A stretch of 64,000 bases of DNA from Marinifaba aquimaris (GCF_013328345.1 NZ_JABULX010000011.1:1-64000), one strand, 5' to 3'. Positions 28,182 to 40,588 are shown, counted from the first letter of the stretch. The notes: generated by a model from the sequence alone, not told the origin. A program made the numbers and translations.

Positions 28182-30446
28182 ATGCTGAATAAAGATCTGG
28201 AACAAACGCTAAATAATGCATTTCGTGAAGCTCGCATTCACCGTCATGAATTTATGACTGTAGAGCATTTATTATTAGCATTACTCGAAAACCCAGCGGC
28301 AGCAACAGCACTAGATGCCTGCAATGCGCCCGTTGATAAGTTAAAAGCTGAACTTATCGATTTTATCAATGAAACTACACCTCAGCTTCCTGAGGATGAT
28401 GAATCAAGAGAAACTCAGCCTACTCTTGGGTTTCAACGTGTTTTACAACGAGCCGTTTTTCATGTCCAATCTTCAGGCAAAGATGAAGTAACGGGGGCAA
28501 ACGTTTTAGTCGCAATTTTCAGTGAACAAGAATCTCACGCCGTATTCCTTCTCAAAAAAGCTGATATTTCACGTTTGGATGTTGTTAATTACATTTCACA
28601 TGGTATCGCGCGAAATGAAGACAGCATGGATAATTCTGCAAGTGAAGAACAAGAGTCATTAGAAGAAAATGAATCTGGCGGTTTATTGGCACAATACGCC
28701 ACTAATTTAAATGACGAAGCTGAACAAGGCAGAATTGATCCTTTAATAGGCCGTGATCAAGAACTAGAGCGCACTATCCAAGTCTTATGTCGTCGTAGAA
28801 AAAATAATCCATTGCTCGTTGGTGAAGCGGGAGTTGGTAAAACGGCCATTGCAGAAGGGCTTGCATACAGAATAGTTCAAGAAGATGTACCTGAAGTCAT
28901 TGCACAAGCTCATATCTATTCACTCGATATGGGATCGTTGCTGGCAGGGACAAAATACCGTGGTGATTTTGAAAAACGCTTCAAAGCAATCCTCAAAGAA
29001 TTAGAGCAAGATGAGCAAGCCATCTTATTTATCGATGAAATTCACACGATTATCGGCGCAGGTGCTGCCTCTGGTGGTGTGATGGATGCCTCTAACTTAC
29101 TTAAGCCTTTATTATCCGGCGGTAAAGTTAAATGTATTGGTTCGACAACCTATCAAGAGTTTCAGGGGATCTTTGAAAAAGATAGAGCCTTAGTTCGCCG
29201 TTTCCAGAAAATTGATATTCATGAGCCATCAGTTGATGACACAACTAAGATTCTACATGGCTTGAAAACGCGCTACGAAGAGCATCATGGTATCCGTTAT
29301 ACCAACCCAGCTATTCGTGCTGCTGCTGAATTATCATCAAAATATATCAATGAGCGCCATTTACCAGATAAAGCAATTGATGTTATCGATGAAGCAGGTG
29401 CACTGCAGCGTTTATTAACACCGAGTAAACGAAAGAAAACCATAGGTGTTGCTGATATCGAGCAAATCATTGCCAAGATGGCGCGTATTCCTGAAAAATC
29501 AGTATCTGCATCAGATAAAGATGTACTTAAGAATATGGAACGAAATCTTAAGATGATGGTATTTGGTCAAGATCCTGCTATCGAGACATTAACATCAGCC
29601 ATTCGTCTGGCGCGCTCAGGATTAGCGAATGAAAATAAACCTATTGGTAGTTTCTTATTCGCAGGGCCAACTGGGGTAGGTAAAACTGAAATAACGCAAC
29701 AGTTATCCAAAGTGCTGGGTTTAGAGCTTGTTCGCATTGATATGTCTGAGTACATGGAGCGTCACGCCGTATCACGTTTAATCGGTGCTCCTCCGGGTTA
29801 TGTTGGGTATGAACAAGGTGGTCTATTAACGGATGCCGTTATTAAAAACCCACATTGTGTGGTGTTACTTGATGAAATTGAAAAAGCACATTCAGATGTT
29901 TTTAATATTTTGCTGCAAGTCATGGATCATGGCACGTTAACTGATAACAACGGTCGAAAAGCCGATTTTAGAAATGTTATCTTGGTGATGACAACCAATG
30001 CTGGTGTGCAGGAAACGTCGCGTAAATCAATTGGTTTTGCTCAGCAAGATCACAGCTCTGATGCTATGGTCGAAATTAATCGCACATTTACCCCAGAATT
30101 TAGAAACCGTCTGGACAATATCATTTGGTTTAATCACTTATCACCTGAGATTATTGTTCAAGTGGTTGATAAATTTATCGCAGAGCTTGAAGCTCAACTT
30201 GATAACAAAGGTGTGAATTTAGAGCTTACTAGCGATGCCAGAGAGTGGTTGGCTAATAAAGGTTATGATAAGTCTATGGGAGCAAGACCTATGGCTAGGG
30301 TTATTCAAGAGCACTTGAAAAAACCGCTTGCTAATGAAGTCTTGTTTGGCCGCTTGACCAAAGGCGGTAATGTCACCATAAGTTTGAACGGTGATGATTT
30401 ATCTTTCGAATATGAAACTGAGCTTGAATCAGCTGAAGCACATTAA
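28182..30446 (+). CDS. clpA: ATP-dependent Clp protease ATP-binding subunit ClpA
   Basis: AAA+ unfoldase that partners ClpP and ClpS. The 754 residues carry an N-terminal ClpN repeat domain (1-145), a first AAA module with [13 protein letters not shown] near 213-225 and a FIDEIH Walker B, and a second AAA module with GPTGVGKTE near 494-502. Between them there is no long middle domain, separating it from ClpB. It is co-directional with clpS and ends in a shared terminator with infA, as in E. coli. Confidence 0.98.
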   Translation: MLNKDLEQTLNNAFREARIHRHEFMTVEHLLLALLENPAAATALDACNAPVDKLKAELIDFINETTPQLPEDDESRETQPTLGFQRVLQRAVFHVQSSGKDEVTGANVLVAIFSEQESHAVFLLKKADISRLDVVNYISHGIARNEDSMDNSASEEQESLEENESGGLLAQYATNLNDEAEQGRIDPLIGRDQELERTIQVLCRRRKNNPLLVGEAGVGKTAIAEGLAYRIVQEDVPEVIAQAHIYSLDMGSLLAGTKYRGDFEKRFKAILKELEQDEQAILFIDEIHTIIGAGAASGGVMDASNLLKPLLSGGKVKCIGSTTYQEFQGIFEKDRALVRRFQKIDIHEPSVDDTTKILHGLKTRYEEHHGIRYTNPAIRAAAELSSKYINERHLPDKAIDVIDEAGALQRLLTPSKRKKTIGVADIEQIIAKMARIPEKSVSASDKDVLKNMERNLKMMVFGQDPAIETLTSAIRLARSGLANENKPIGSFLFAGPTGVGKTEITQQLSKVLGLELVRIDMSEYMERHAVSRLIGAPPGYVGYEQGGLLTDAVIKNPHCVVLLDEIEKAHSDVFNILLQVMDHGTLTDNNGRKADFRNVILVMTTNAGVQETSRKSIGFAQQDHSSDAMVEINRTFTPEFRNRLDNIIWFNHLSPEIIVQVVDKFIAELEAQLDNKGVNLELTSDAREWLANKGYDKSMGARPMARVIQEHLKKPLANEVLFGRLTKGGNVTISLNGDDLSFEYETELESAEAH

Positions 30447-30463
30447 CTTTTTATCGAAGCTAT

Positions 30464-30492
30464 AAAAAACCCCAGCAACTGCTGGGGTTTTT
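30464..30492. terminator. Bidirectional terminator between clpA and infA
   Basis: CCCCAGCA-AC-TGCTGGGG, an 8-bp GC stem with six A before and five T after, between convergent clpA and infA. Confidence 0.93.
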
Positions 30493-30516
30493 AGTATATT
30501 CGGCTTTAAGCAAGAA

Positions 30517-30735
<219 letters not shown>

Positions 30736-30893
30736 TCAGCTTATAACCTCTGCTTTTATCTTCAGCATTAAAAAAATTGCGCGAATAATGCCTGAACAGG
30801 CACTTGATGTAAAGTAATACGGTGATTTTTTCTACATTAAGTCGATATTTTTAGAGGTTTGCGTGGGTTTGGAAAGGGGAAATAATTTTAGGC

Positions 30894-30920
30894 AAAAAAA
30901 AGCCCACTAAAAAAGCGGGC
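30894..30920 (-). terminator. Terminator of the candidate small RNA
   Basis: Read on the minus strand: GCCCGCT-TTTTT-AGTGGGC (one G-U pair) followed by eight T. No protein-coding gene ends here, and infA starts about 160 bases further on. The terminator must therefore belong to a non-coding transcript. Confidence 0.75.
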
Positions 30921-31010
30921 ATATAAAATGTCTATAAAGACACTCAAGCACTAAATAAGGTACTCAATAACAACAATTTTCAAAGGGGACTTGGACATGT
31001 CCAAATCATG
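30894..31010 (-). ncRNA. Candidate small RNA upstream of infA
   Basis: A transcription unit of about 117 bases with no protein gene. From its 5' end it shows an 8-bp hairpin (30988-31007, GAUUUGGA-CAUG-UCCAAGUC with one G-U pair). An unstructured AU-rich stretch follows, then a 5-bp hairpin (30929-30942, UGUCU-UUAU-AGACA) and a Rho-independent terminator (30902-30920 plus eight U). A promoter with a perfect -10 lies immediately upstream. The layout is that of a Hfq-type trans-acting small RNA. I do not recognise it as a named family. The start site is estimated from the -10 position. Confidence 0.65.
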
Positions 31011-31016
31011 TGATGC

Positions 31017-31044
31017 ATTATAGGTAAGGCTTGAAATATTGCAA
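31017..31044 (-). promoter_or_regulatory. Promoter of the candidate small RNA
   Basis: Minus-strand TTGCAA (31039-31044), 16 bases, then TATAAT (31017-31022). The -10 is a perfect consensus and the -35 matches four of six. It fires toward the terminator at 30894. The remaining 300 bases up to queA are AT-rich, and I saw no gene in them. Confidence 0.65.
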
Positions 31045-31337
31045 CACTTATTTGTGATTAATTGCTAAATATTTATTAAATATTTCATTTTTCTTACTAT
31101 TTTTTGCTTTTGTTTATGTATTTAACTTTGTTTTATGTAATTAAATTACGAATAGGTAGGTATTTTAGGTGAAAAAATGAAATTATGTAGTTTTTAGTCT
31201 TAATCGATTAAAGAACTATTAAATTTACAGTCAGCAAATGATTAATAGCATGTATAAAACGAAAGTGACTTGATCTTGTTATGACCAATACCTAGACTAG
31301 CCGCCAATTTAAAAGTGACTTAAACAGGTATTAGCTA

Positions 31338-32384
31338 ATGCAACTCTCTGACTTTAATTTTGACTTACCTGATGAGTTAATTGCGCGTTTTCCAACTGAA
31401 AATCGAACTGACTCACGATTACTCCATTTAAATGGCGATAGCGGCCAGATAACACATCAATCGTTTAAACAAATGATTGATCTGGTTACCGACAAAGATC
31501 TACTTATCTTCAACAATACAAAAGTGATCCCAGCTCGTCTAATGGGGCAGAAAACCTCGGGTGGAAAAGTTGAAGTGTTAGTTGAGCGTGTAATTGGCGA
31601 TCACAATGTCATTGCGCATGTCAGGGCCAATAAAGCGTTAAAACCGGGTACTGAAGTATTATTAGAGGGTGCGATTAAAGCGGAAATGATCACGCGCCAT
31701 GATGACTTGTTTGAATTGAAGTTCTTAAATGAAGAGCCTGTTTTTGATTTACTCGAGCAATATGGTCATATGCCGTTACCACCATATATAGATAGGGAAG
31801 ATCAAGATTCCGATAAAGAGAGATATCAAACTGTTTATGGTGAAGTTAAGGGGGCCGTTGCGGCGCCTACGGCAGGTCTTCACTTTGATGATGCATTGCT
31901 TGAACAAATCAAAGATAAAGGTACTCAAATTGAGTTCGTTACATTACATGTAGGGGCAGGGACCTTCCAATCGGTTCGCGTTGACATTATAGAAGAGCAT
32001 GTCATGCATTCAGAATATGCAGTGGTACCTCAACATGTGGTTGATGCGATTAAAGAAACAAAAGCGAAAGGTGGTCGAGTTATTGCGGTGGGTACTACGT
32101 CTGTTCGTAGTTTAGAAAGTGCTGCTAAATTTGCAATAGAACAAGGCAAAGATGATCTGATAGCGCCTTTTTCTGATGACACTCAAATCTTCATCTATCC
32201 AGGTTATAAGTTTAAAGTGGTTGATGCAATGTTTACTAACTTTCATTTACCTGAATCGACACTGATTATGCTTGTTTCAGCCTTTGCAGGTAAAGAAAAT
32301 ATACTTAAAGCTTATAACGAGGCGATAGAAGAAAAGTATCGCTTTTTCAGTTACGGCGATTCTATGTTTTTAGAAAAAGCGTAA
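31338..32384 (+). CDS. queA: S-adenosylmethionine:tRNA ribosyltransferase-isomerase
   Basis: Transfers and isomerises ribose from SAM onto 7-aminomethyl-7-deazaguanine in tRNA, making epoxyqueuosine. The 348 residues start [19 protein letters not shown] and include [30 protein letters not shown] and [14 protein letters not shown], all typical. It normally sits directly before tgt; here a hydrolase gene of 2.2 kb separates them. A 14-bp hairpin after the stop suggests its transcript ends before that gene. Confidence 0.97.
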   Translation: MQLSDFNFDLPDELIARFPTENRTDSRLLHLNGDSGQITHQSFKQMIDLVTDKDLLIFNNTKVIPARLMGQKTSGGKVEVLVERVIGDHNVIAHVRANKALKPGTEVLLEGAIKAEMITRHDDLFELKFLNEEPVFDLLEQYGHMPLPPYIDREDQDSDKERYQTVYGEVKGAVAAPTAGLHFDDALLEQIKDKGTQIEFVTLHVGAGTFQSVRVDIIEEHVMHSEYAVVPQHVVDAIKETKAKGGRVIAVGTTSVRSLESAAKFAIEQGKDDLIAPFSDDTQIFIYPGYKFKVVDAMFTNFHLPESTLIMLVSAFAGKENILKAYNEAIEEKYRFFSYGDSMFLEKA

Positions 32385-32390
32385 CGCTTT

Positions 32391-32425
32391 GATAAGTGTC
32401 AGCTTAACGAGAGCTGACACTTATC
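32391..32425 (+). terminator. Long hairpin after queA
   Basis: GATAAGTGTCAGCT and its exact complement form a 14-bp stem around a 7-base loop, seven bases after queA. The T tract is short (TTTAC), so termination may be partial or the hairpin may protect the 3' end. Confidence 0.6.
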
Positions 32426-32545
32426 TTTACAAGATTCTTCACGCTTGTACGATCTTATTTGGCTATATTTAGTAAATATAAATAAAGACAAAAAATACAT
32501 TCCATCACGCGGGCTTTTTTATTTTTGAAGTCGTTGGAGGTTTGT

Positions 32546-34789
32546 ATGTGGAGTCGTTTACGACCAGTTGTAGTTATCAGTTTAATTGCTGTTCCCTGCC
32601 TATTAGTTATCTATTTTTGGTATAACCAAGAGCCATCTAAATATGAATGGCGACAAGTTAATGCCGTACCGCCAAGTAGTGATAATTACTTATTACCCAT
32701 TTATCCTCATATCAGCCAAGTCGATAGGCCTGAAGAGACTTTCTCTTTTCCAATTCCTCTAGGGGGCGTGGGGCCAATTGAATCACTTTATTCTGGTCCT
32801 AAACAATATCCATTCTTTTGCGAAACCATAGATACAGGTTTAGGCCAACCGATTGTTGACAACCAAGATGGCTACGGCGTACCTGTTTTTAAAGATGTAA
32901 ATCGAAAAAAACACATCGTCGGCTACAGTCAAGATTGTATGGCTAAAACGCAACTTTTCTATTATCAAACTAACGAAGACGGTAAGTTTTATAAAATAAG
33001 TGACCAGAGTGAGGTAATTGATGGCCGCCTATTGATTAGGGCGGAACACGGGGTGATTAATCGGTTTATCTACACTCATATTATGCCTATTGATAAAGCA
33101 GAATGGGGCCAGCGATTGGCAAAATCCAAGTGGAATCAAAAGCTTATTTATCAATTTAGAGGCGGTGGCGGCATAGGATTTAGACAAGGAAAACAAAGTG
33201 CTATTAGTATCGCTAAACGAGTGGTTAAACAACTGGAATTAGGCTATGCCGTGATATCTTCAAGTGGTAATCAAACGAGTTACACATACAACATGTTACT
33301 GGCAGAGGATACAGCCAGTCGAGTCAAAAACCATTTTATCAGTTTATACGGAGAGCCTATTTACACCGTAGGTGTGGGCGGCTCAGGTGGTGGTTTAGCA
33401 CAATATTTAATTGCGCAAAATAGACCTGGTGTACTGGATGGTTTAATACCGCTTTACTCCTACCCAGATATGCTTAGTCAAACCATTTACGCACTTGATT
33501 GTGATTTATTAAACAACTACTTCACTTTTAATGTTAGTTCCTCATCAAGATGGCAAGATTGGGAGGAAAGGCAACTTATTGAAGGAACGAATACTCAAAG
33601 TGGTAAAGCGTTCAGAGCTAGTTACTTACAGCCTCTGAATCAGGCATTAAAAGGTGAGACGCCAGTTATACCTAAAGGTAACAGCGAGTGTATTAACGGC
33701 TGGTTTGCTCAGTCTTCATTTATTCATAATCCTAAACAAGGCCGAATTAGACCTTTTTATAGTGATAATGTGCAAGCGTCCCAGCATTGGAGTTATTGGC
33801 AAGACATGGTTTGGCTATTTGGCAAAGATCAACATGATTTTGCAAAGATCACTTGGGACAATGAAGGTGTTCAGTATGGTTTAAAAGCATTTCAGCAAGG
33901 TAAAATCAATTTTAAAGAGTTCATGCATATCAATCGCAAAATTGGTAGCTGGAAGCCCCCCCATCAAATGCAAGAAGAAAAAGTAATCATTGCTGCGAAA
34001 AAACTACCGATATGGTTAACGCTCTGGAGTAATCATAATATCAATCAACTGCGTCCATATTCGCCTAGGTATAGTGCCCCTAAAGAGGCCATTGAGGCAG
34101 CATATAGAGGAGGGCAGGTATTTTTAGGTTGGACTGATTTACCTATTATAGATACGCGTCATTACCTCGATCACAAGCTTGACATGCATCACTTGTCGGC
34201 AAGCTTTTCAGCTAGGTTGAGGTTAATTAATGCCAATGGTCATGCTGATAATCAGGTTATTTGGGTTGCTCATGAAGATCACTATCCTGTCGATAGCGCT
34301 TTTAAGATGATGGATACATGGTTGATGAAAAAACTTCAGAACCCCGATTTGTCCATGGTGGATGCAAAACCAAACGATCTTGTTGACACTTGCTTTGATA
34401 AAAACGGTGATGTGATTGCTAGTGGGGAGCATGTCTGGGATGGAGAATGGAATTCAACAAATAGCAATATTAAAGGCGCCTGTATGAAAACGTTCCCAGC
34501 ATTTAGTAATTCAAGGATACAAGCCGGTGATTCATGGGCTGGGGATATCTTTAAATGTCACCGTATCTCGGTTGATAAAGCGTACGAAAAAGGTCTTTAT
34601 CCGAAAAATATGACCATGGCACAGACCGACGAGCTCTCTCGTTTATTTGAAACTGGGGTCTGTGATTATAGTTTGGGCGATAGCGCTCGTCCTATTGATC
34701 TGAGATTTGAGATGTTTGCGTTAGAACAAGCAACTAATGAACGTTTGGATACAGAGACACTTAACAGTGAATTTATTCGAGCGAAGTAA
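32546..34789 (+). CDS. Membrane-anchored alpha/beta-hydrolase-like protein (probably DUF6351)
   Basis: A 747-residue protein beginning at an ATG five bases after GGAGG. Residues about 6-27 are a hydrophobic signal or anchor segment, so the bulk should be periplasmic or secreted. A GVGGSGGG nucleophile-elbow motif puts a serine at about 280 (G-x-S-x-G), and a conserved-looking QFRGGGGIGFRQG lies about 60 residues before. A histidine in INANGHADNQV or WVAHEDHY could complete a triad. Overall pattern resembles DUF6351 proteins related to tannase-like hydrolases, a recollection I cannot verify here. Substrate unknown. It splits the normal queA-tgt pair and looks like a later insertion. Confidence 0.7.
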   Translation: MWSRLRPVVVISLIAVPCLLVIYFWYNQEPSKYEWRQVNAVPPSSDNYLLPIYPHISQVDRPEETFSFPIPLGGVGPIESLYSGPKQYPFFCETIDTGLGQPIVDNQDGYGVPVFKDVNRKKHIVGYSQDCMAKTQLFYYQTNEDGKFYKISDQSEVIDGRLLIRAEHGVINRFIYTHIMPIDKAEWGQRLAKSKWNQKLIYQFRGGGGIGFRQGKQSAISIAKRVVKQLELGYAVISSSGNQTSYTYNMLLAEDTASRVKNHFISLYGEPIYTVGVGGSGGGLAQYLIAQNRPGVLDGLIPLYSYPDMLSQTIYALDCDLLNNYFTFNVSSSSRWQDWEERQLIEGTNTQSGKAFRASYLQPLNQALKGETPVIPKGNSECINGWFAQSSFIHNPKQGRIRPFYSDNVQASQHWSYWQDMVWLFGKDQHDFAKITWDNEGVQYGLKAFQQGKINFKEFMHINRKIGSWKPPHQMQEEKVIIAAKKLPIWLTLWSNHNINQLRPYSPRYSAPKEAIEAAYRGGQVFLGWTDLPIIDTRHYLDHKLDMHHLSASFSARLRLINANGHADNQVIWVAHEDHYPVDSAFKMMDTWLMKKLQNPDLSMVDAKPNDLVDTCFDKNGDVIASGEHVWDGEWNSTNSNIKGACMKTFPAFSNSRIQAGDSWAGDIFKCHRISVDKAYEKGLYPKNMTMAQTDELSRLFETGVCDYSLGDSARPIDLRFEMFALEQATNERLDTETLNSEFIRAK

Positions 34790-34902
34790 TGTCTATGAAT
34801 AAATAGTGAGCAAAGTCAGTGCAAAAAAGATGAATTCACTATTTATATCAGGCGTGCAATTGCTTTTGTCTCGCTATTTTGGTCAAATTGTTCAGCATTT
34901 AA

Positions 34903-36105
<1,203 letters not shown>

Positions 36106-36144
36106 TTTTTAGAATTCAATATAATTTTAGTTTAGGGGAACAAT

Positions 36145-36483
36145 ATGGATTTCTTCATCGCTGCTGCTTATGCAAATGAAGCAGGTGCGCCACAACAAGG
36201 TGGAAGCTTTATGAGCTTAATCATGTTAGGTGCAATGGTTTTAGTTTTTTATTTCTTACTTTACCGTCCGCAAGCTAAGCGTGTAAAAGAGCATAAAGAT
36301 TTAGTGACTTCATTATCAAAAGGTGATGAAGTACTAACGCAAGGTGGTTTACTTGGCAAGATTGTTAAAGTAAGCGAAGAAAATGACTTCATTTTGGTTG
36401 CATTAGATGACCAGTTCGAAGTTAAAGTTCAAAAGAACGCAGTCACAGCAGTATTACCGAAAGGCACAATCAAGTCTGTATAA
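36145..36483 (+). CDS. yajC: Sec translocon accessory subunit YajC
   Basis: A 112-residue single-pass inner-membrane protein. The membrane segment is at about 22-41 (FMSLIMLGAMVLVFYFLLYR) followed by the family motif RPQAKRVKEHKDLVTSLSKG and a small cytosolic domain. It associates with SecDF. GGGG precedes the ATG. Operon order tgt-yajC-secD-secF is conserved. Confidence 0.96.
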   Translation: MDFFIAAAYANEAGAPQQGGSFMSLIMLGAMVLVFYFLLYRPQAKRVKEHKDLVTSLSKGDEVLTQGGLLGKIVKVSEENDFILVALDDQFEVKVQKNAVTAVLPKGTIKSV

Positions 36484-36508
36484 AAACAATTATAAATAGG
36501 ATAGTCCT

Positions 36509-38362
36509 GTGTTAAACCGTTACCCATTGTGGAAATACTTAATGCTAATGGTGATCATTAGTGTTGGTTTCCTTTATGCCTTACCAAATCTGTATGGAGA
36601 AGATCCTGCATTACAGATTCAAGGCTTACGTGGTGCAGAGTTACAGCTAGCCGATTTAGATGAAGTGAATGAGGAGCTTGCTGCTCATTCACTGCAAACT
36701 AAATCAAGCGCTCTCATCAATAAACAAATTGAAATTCGCTTCAACGATACTGAAGTGCAATTACGCGCAAAAGAAGTGCTGAACCAAAAGTTCGGTGAGC
36801 AATACATCATAGCACTTAATCTAGCCCCTTCTACACCTGACTGGTTAGCTGGTTTAGGCGGGACACCAATGAAACTAGGTCTTGACCTACGTGGTGGTGT
36901 TCACTTCTTAATGGAAGTAGATATGAGCGTAGCGTTGAAAAAAGCGCAAGAAGAGCGCGTTTCAGCTTTCCGTTCAGATTTACGTGAAGAGAAAATCCGC
37001 TATAGCCGCATTTCTGAATACAAAAATGGTGTTCAGGTTGCTTTTAAAGATGAAATGACATTGGATGCAGCTAAACGCGTAATTAAGAAAAAGCATGCTG
37101 ATCTTGTTATTGACGATAGCACTGATGGTGGTTTCTTTTTGACGGCTGTGATGTCTGAACAAAAAGTTAAAGAAATCAAAGAAAGCTCGCTTCAACAAAA
37201 CATTACTATTTTACGTAATCGTGTCAATGCTATCGGTGTTGCTGAGCCATTGGTTATGAAACAAGGTTCAGACCGAATTGTTGTTGAGTTACCTGGTGTT
37301 CAAGATACCGCACAAGCTAAGCGCATTTTAGGTGCTACTGCGACACTTGAGTTCCGTATGGTTGATCAAGATGGCGACGTTAGAAGTGCAGTGGCTGGAC
37401 GAGTACCAGCAGGCTCTGAGCTTTTCTATGAAAGAGATAACCAAGCCCCCGTTTTATTAAAGCGCCGCGTTATGCTGACAGGTGATCATATCATTGATGC
37501 TGCTTCAAGCTTTGATGAAAATGGTCAGCCGCAAGTGAATATCGATCTTGATTCAAAAGGCGGTAATATCTTTTCTCGTGCTACAAAAGATGCAATCGGC
37601 AAACCTATGGCAACGTTATTCATTGAATACAAGCCAACGGGTAAACGTGACAAAGATGGTAACCCAGTATTTAAGAAAAATGCTGAAGTTATCAGTGTCG
37701 CAACCATTCAAGCACGTCTTGGTCGAAGCTTCCGAATTACAGGTGCGGGTTCGCCACAAGAAGCACGTGATTTAGCTTTATTACTTAAAGCAGGTGCGTT
37801 AATTGCGCCAATTCAAATTGTTGAAGAGCGCACTGTAGGTCCAAGCTTAGGTCAAGAGAATATCGATTTAGGTATGCAGGCTATTATTTGGGGCTTCTGT
37901 GCAGTATTAGTCTTCATGTCTATTTACTATAGAGGTTTTGGTTTAGTTGCTAACCTAGCACTAGGGCTTAACTTAGTATTGATTGTCGGTGTGATGTCGA
38001 TGATCCCAGGCGCCACGCTGACTTTACCGGGTATGGCAGGTATTGTTTTAACAGTCGGTATGGCAGTCGATGCCAATGTATTGATATTTGAGCGTATACG
38101 AGAAGAAATTAGAGATGGTCGAGGTCCTCAGCAGGCTATCCATAAAGGTTATGAATCTGCATTCTCGACAATTGCTGATGCAAATATTACTACGTTCATC
38201 GCCGCGGTTATCTTATTCGCAGTAGGTACTGGCCCGATTAAAGGCTTCTCAGTGACTCTAGCAATTGGTATTGCTACGTCAATGTTCACTGCAATTGTGG
38301 GCACACGTGCTGTGATTAACTTAGTCTACGGCGGTCGCCGTGTGAATAAACTTTCAATTTAA
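36509..38362 (+). CDS. secD: Protein translocase subunit SecD
   Basis: RND-family membrane protein that uses the proton gradient to pull preproteins into the periplasm with SecF. The 617 residues include an N-terminal membrane segment, a large periplasmic part with [16 protein letters not shown], and a C-terminal bundle of five membrane helices with [17 protein letters not shown] (the conserved Asp). The start is GTG with a TAGGA site upstream. secF follows 11 bases later. Confidence 0.97.
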   Translation: MLNRYPLWKYLMLMVIISVGFLYALPNLYGEDPALQIQGLRGAELQLADLDEVNEELAAHSLQTKSSALINKQIEIRFNDTEVQLRAKEVLNQKFGEQYIIALNLAPSTPDWLAGLGGTPMKLGLDLRGGVHFLMEVDMSVALKKAQEERVSAFRSDLREEKIRYSRISEYKNGVQVAFKDEMTLDAAKRVIKKKHADLVIDDSTDGGFFLTAVMSEQKVKEIKESSLQQNITILRNRVNAIGVAEPLVMKQGSDRIVVELPGVQDTAQAKRILGATATLEFRMVDQDGDVRSAVAGRVPAGSELFYERDNQAPVLLKRRVMLTGDHIIDAASSFDENGQPQVNIDLDSKGGNIFSRATKDAIGKPMATLFIEYKPTGKRDKDGNPVFKKNAEVISVATIQARLGRSFRITGAGSPQEARDLALLLKAGALIAPIQIVEERTVGPSLGQENIDLGMQAIIWGFCAVLVFMSIYYRGFGLVANLALGLNLVLIVGVMSMIPGATLTLPGMAGIVLTVGMAVDANVLIFERIREEIRDGRGPQQAIHKGYESAFSTIADANITTFIAAVILFAVGTGPIKGFSVTLAIGIATSMFTAIVGTRAVINLVYGGRRVNKLSI

Positions 38363-38373
38363 GGAGACAATTT

Positions 38374-39318
38374 ATGTTTGCTATTCGCTTTAAAGAAACT
38401 GTCGCCTTTATGAAAATGCGTAAGGTGGCCATGGCTTTTTCAGCTGTGTTAATGCTTGCTTCTGTCGCATCACTGGCGACAAATAAACTAAACTTCGGTC
38501 TAGATTTTACCGGCGGTACGCTTATTGAAGTGGGTTTTGAACAACCTGCTGAACTTAAGTTAGTACGTGCTGAACTGGATAGTGCTGGTTTTGGTGACGC
38601 AGTTGTTCAACACTTTGGTTCAAGTAAAGAAGTTTTGATCCGCCTGCAACCAAGAGAAAATGTAAAAGCTGCAGAAATCGGTGACAGCATTTTAAAATCT
38701 TTACAACAGGCTGATATGGGCAAAGTTGAAATGCGCCGTATCGAGTTTGTTGGACCTAATGTTGGCCAAGAACTAACTGAGCAAGGCGGCCTTGCGATGT
38801 TAACCGCACTAATCTGTATTTTGATTTATGTTGCGTTTCGATTCGAATATCGTTTTGCTTTAGGTTCTGTTTTAGCACTTGCACACGATGTATTGTTAAC
38901 ACTCGGTCTGTTCTCAATTCTTCAGTTAGAATTCGATTTAACGGTATTAGCCGCGGTACTTGCCGTTATTGGTTACTCGCTGAACGATACAATTGTTGTA
39001 TCTGATCGTATTCGTGAAAACTTCCGTCGTTTACGTAAAGGTTCGCCAGAAGAAATCATCAATATCTCTTTAACGCAAACACTAAGCCGTACAATGATCA
39101 CGTCTGTTACCACTATTTTGGTATTGTTGGCGTTATTCTTTAAAGGCGGTGCGCTAATCCATGGCTTCGCAACAGCGTTGTTATTCGGTGTATTTATTGG
39201 TACTTATTCTTCTGTCTATGTAGCAAGTTCGATTGCTCTAGCTTTAGGTATCAGTAAGGAAGATTTAATCCCAACACCTGTAGAAAAAGAAGGTGCCGAT
39301 CAAGACGCTTTGGTTTAA
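38374..39318 (+). CDS. secF: Protein translocase subunit SecF
   Basis: Partner of SecD, 314 residues. It shows the N-terminal helix, the NFGLDFTGGTLIEV motif in the periplasmic domain and the membrane motif YSLNDTIVVSDRIREN. AAGGAG precedes the ATG. It ends the operon, with a clear terminator behind it. Confidence 0.97.
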   Translation: MFAIRFKETVAFMKMRKVAMAFSAVLMLASVASLATNKLNFGLDFTGGTLIEVGFEQPAELKLVRAELDSAGFGDAVVQHFGSSKEVLIRLQPRENVKAAEIGDSILKSLQQADMGKVEMRRIEFVGPNVGQELTEQGGLAMLTALICILIYVAFRFEYRFALGSVLALAHDVLLTLGLFSILQLEFDLTVLAAVLAVIGYSLNDTIVVSDRIRENFRRLRKGSPEEIINISLTQTLSRTMITSVTTILVLLALFFKGGALIHGFATALLFGVFIGTYSSVYVASSIALALGISKEDLIPTPVEKEGADQDALV

Positions 39319-39339
39319 CCCATTCTTTTTAAGCTCTGC

Positions 39340-39373
39340 AAAAAGCACTTACCGTTTGGTAAGTGCTTTTTTT
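39340..39373 (+). terminator. Terminator of the tgt-yajC-secDF operon
   Basis: AAAAAGCACTTACC-GTTT-GGTAAGTGCTTTTTTT, a 9-bp core stem with A/T flanks, 20 bases after the secF stop. Confidence 0.93.
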
Positions 39374-39466
39374 ATAAATATTCAAACTAGCTTAATTAAA
39401 AATCTTTTCTAGCAAATACACTTTCTCAGGTTAAAATATTCAAAAATAATAAGCTAAGGAAGTCTC

Positions 39467-40588
39467 ATGTCTCAAACTGCACCAACAGCTGTGCCAAAAA
39501 ATCCAAATTTTTCATCTGGGCCTTGTTCAAAACGCCCTGGTTATGATCTTGGTAAAATACAAACTGATGTACTTGGGCGCTCGCACCGTAGTAGCTTAGG
39601 TAAAGAAAGGCTTGCATTAGCCATTGAAAAAACAAAGTCACTACTTAATTTGCCAGAAGGATACCGAGTAGGGATCGTACCAGGCTCGGATACTGGTGCG
39701 ATGGAAATGGTGATGTGGTCAGTGCTTGGACAAACGGGTGTTGATGTGTTTGCGTGGGAATCATTTGGCTCAGGCTGGGCAAATGACGTTCTAAATCAGC
39801 TCAATATTGAAGGAGCTAATATTTATAAAGCTGAATATGGTCAACTGCCTGACTTAACTAAAGCAGATCCTGCAAACGATATTATTTTTACCTATAACGG
39901 CACCACTTCTGGTGTAAAAGTTGAAAACCTTGACTGGATAGCGGATGACCGAACAGGGTTAAGTATATGTGATGCAACAAGTGCCGTATTTGCGATGGAT
40001 ATTGACTGGAATAAAGTTGATGTCGCTACGTTTAGTTGGCAGAAAGTACTCGGTGGCGAAGGTGCTCACGGTATGCTTATTCTAAGCCCAAGAGCGGTAA
40101 AACGATTAGAAAGTTATCAGCCAACATGGCCACTACCGAAAGTCTTCCGTTTGACAAGCAAAGGTAAGCTTACTGAAGGGATTTTTAAAGGTGCGACTAT
40201 AAATACACCTTCGATGTTATGTGTTGAAGACTATTTAGATGCATTGTCTTGGATTGAATCAATCGGTGGAGTGGATGCTGCAATCAAAAAAAGCCAAGCA
40301 AACTTAGCTGTAATAGAACAATTTGTAGATGAAAATGAATGGATAGACTTTTTAGCTGAAGTACCAGCACATCGCTCAAACACGAGTGTATGTTTATCAC
40401 TAGATGCAACAGCAGAACAAGTTAAGGCAATTGAAAAATTATTAGCTACTAAAAATGTTGCCTATGATATTAACTCTTATAAAGATGCCCCTGCGGGTCT
40501 TCGTATTTGGTGTGGTGCAACCGTTGAAGCATCTGATCTAAAAGCGTTGATGCCTTGGTTAAAATGGGCTTATCAACAAAGCGTTTAA
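39467..40588 (+). CDS. serC: Phosphoserine aminotransferase (alphaproteobacterial type)
   Basis: PLP-dependent class V aminotransferase of 373 residues for serine biosynthesis. The sequence ([37 protein letters not shown] with the PLP lysine, [15 protein letters not shown]) follows the SerC form known from alphaproteobacteria and some archaea, not the 360-residue E. coli form whose motifs differ. AAGGA precedes the ATG. It stands alone between two terminators, consistent with gain by transfer (inference). The usual partner aroA is not next to it. Confidence 0.9.
   Translation: MSQTAPTAVPKNPNFSSGPCSKRPGYDLGKIQTDVLGRSHRSSLGKERLALAIEKTKSLLNLPEGYRVGIVPGSDTGAMEMVMWSVLGQTGVDVFAWESFGSGWANDVLNQLNIEGANIYKAEYGQLPDLTKADPANDIIFTYNGTTSGVKVENLDWIADDRTGLSICDATSAVFAMDIDWNKVDVATFSWQKVLGGEGAHGMLILSPRAVKRLESYQPTWPLPKVFRLTSKGKLTEGIFKGATINTPSMLCVEDYLDALSWIESIGGVDAAIKKSQANLAVIEQFVDENEWIDFLAEVPAHRSNTSVCLSLDATAEQVKAIEKLLATKNVAYDINSYKDAPAGLRIWCGATVEASDLKALMPWLKWAYQQSV

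Noticed and set aside
30951-30998. A 15-codon open frame (MSKSPLKIVVIEYLI) inside the small RNA candidate
   Set aside because: No ribosome site, and the ATG lies in the loop of the 5' hairpin; coding is unlikely, though conservation of the frame would change this.
30736-31337. A tRNA gene beside infA, as serW in E. coli
   Set aside because: No cloverleaf or T-loop consensus is visible in the gap on either strand.
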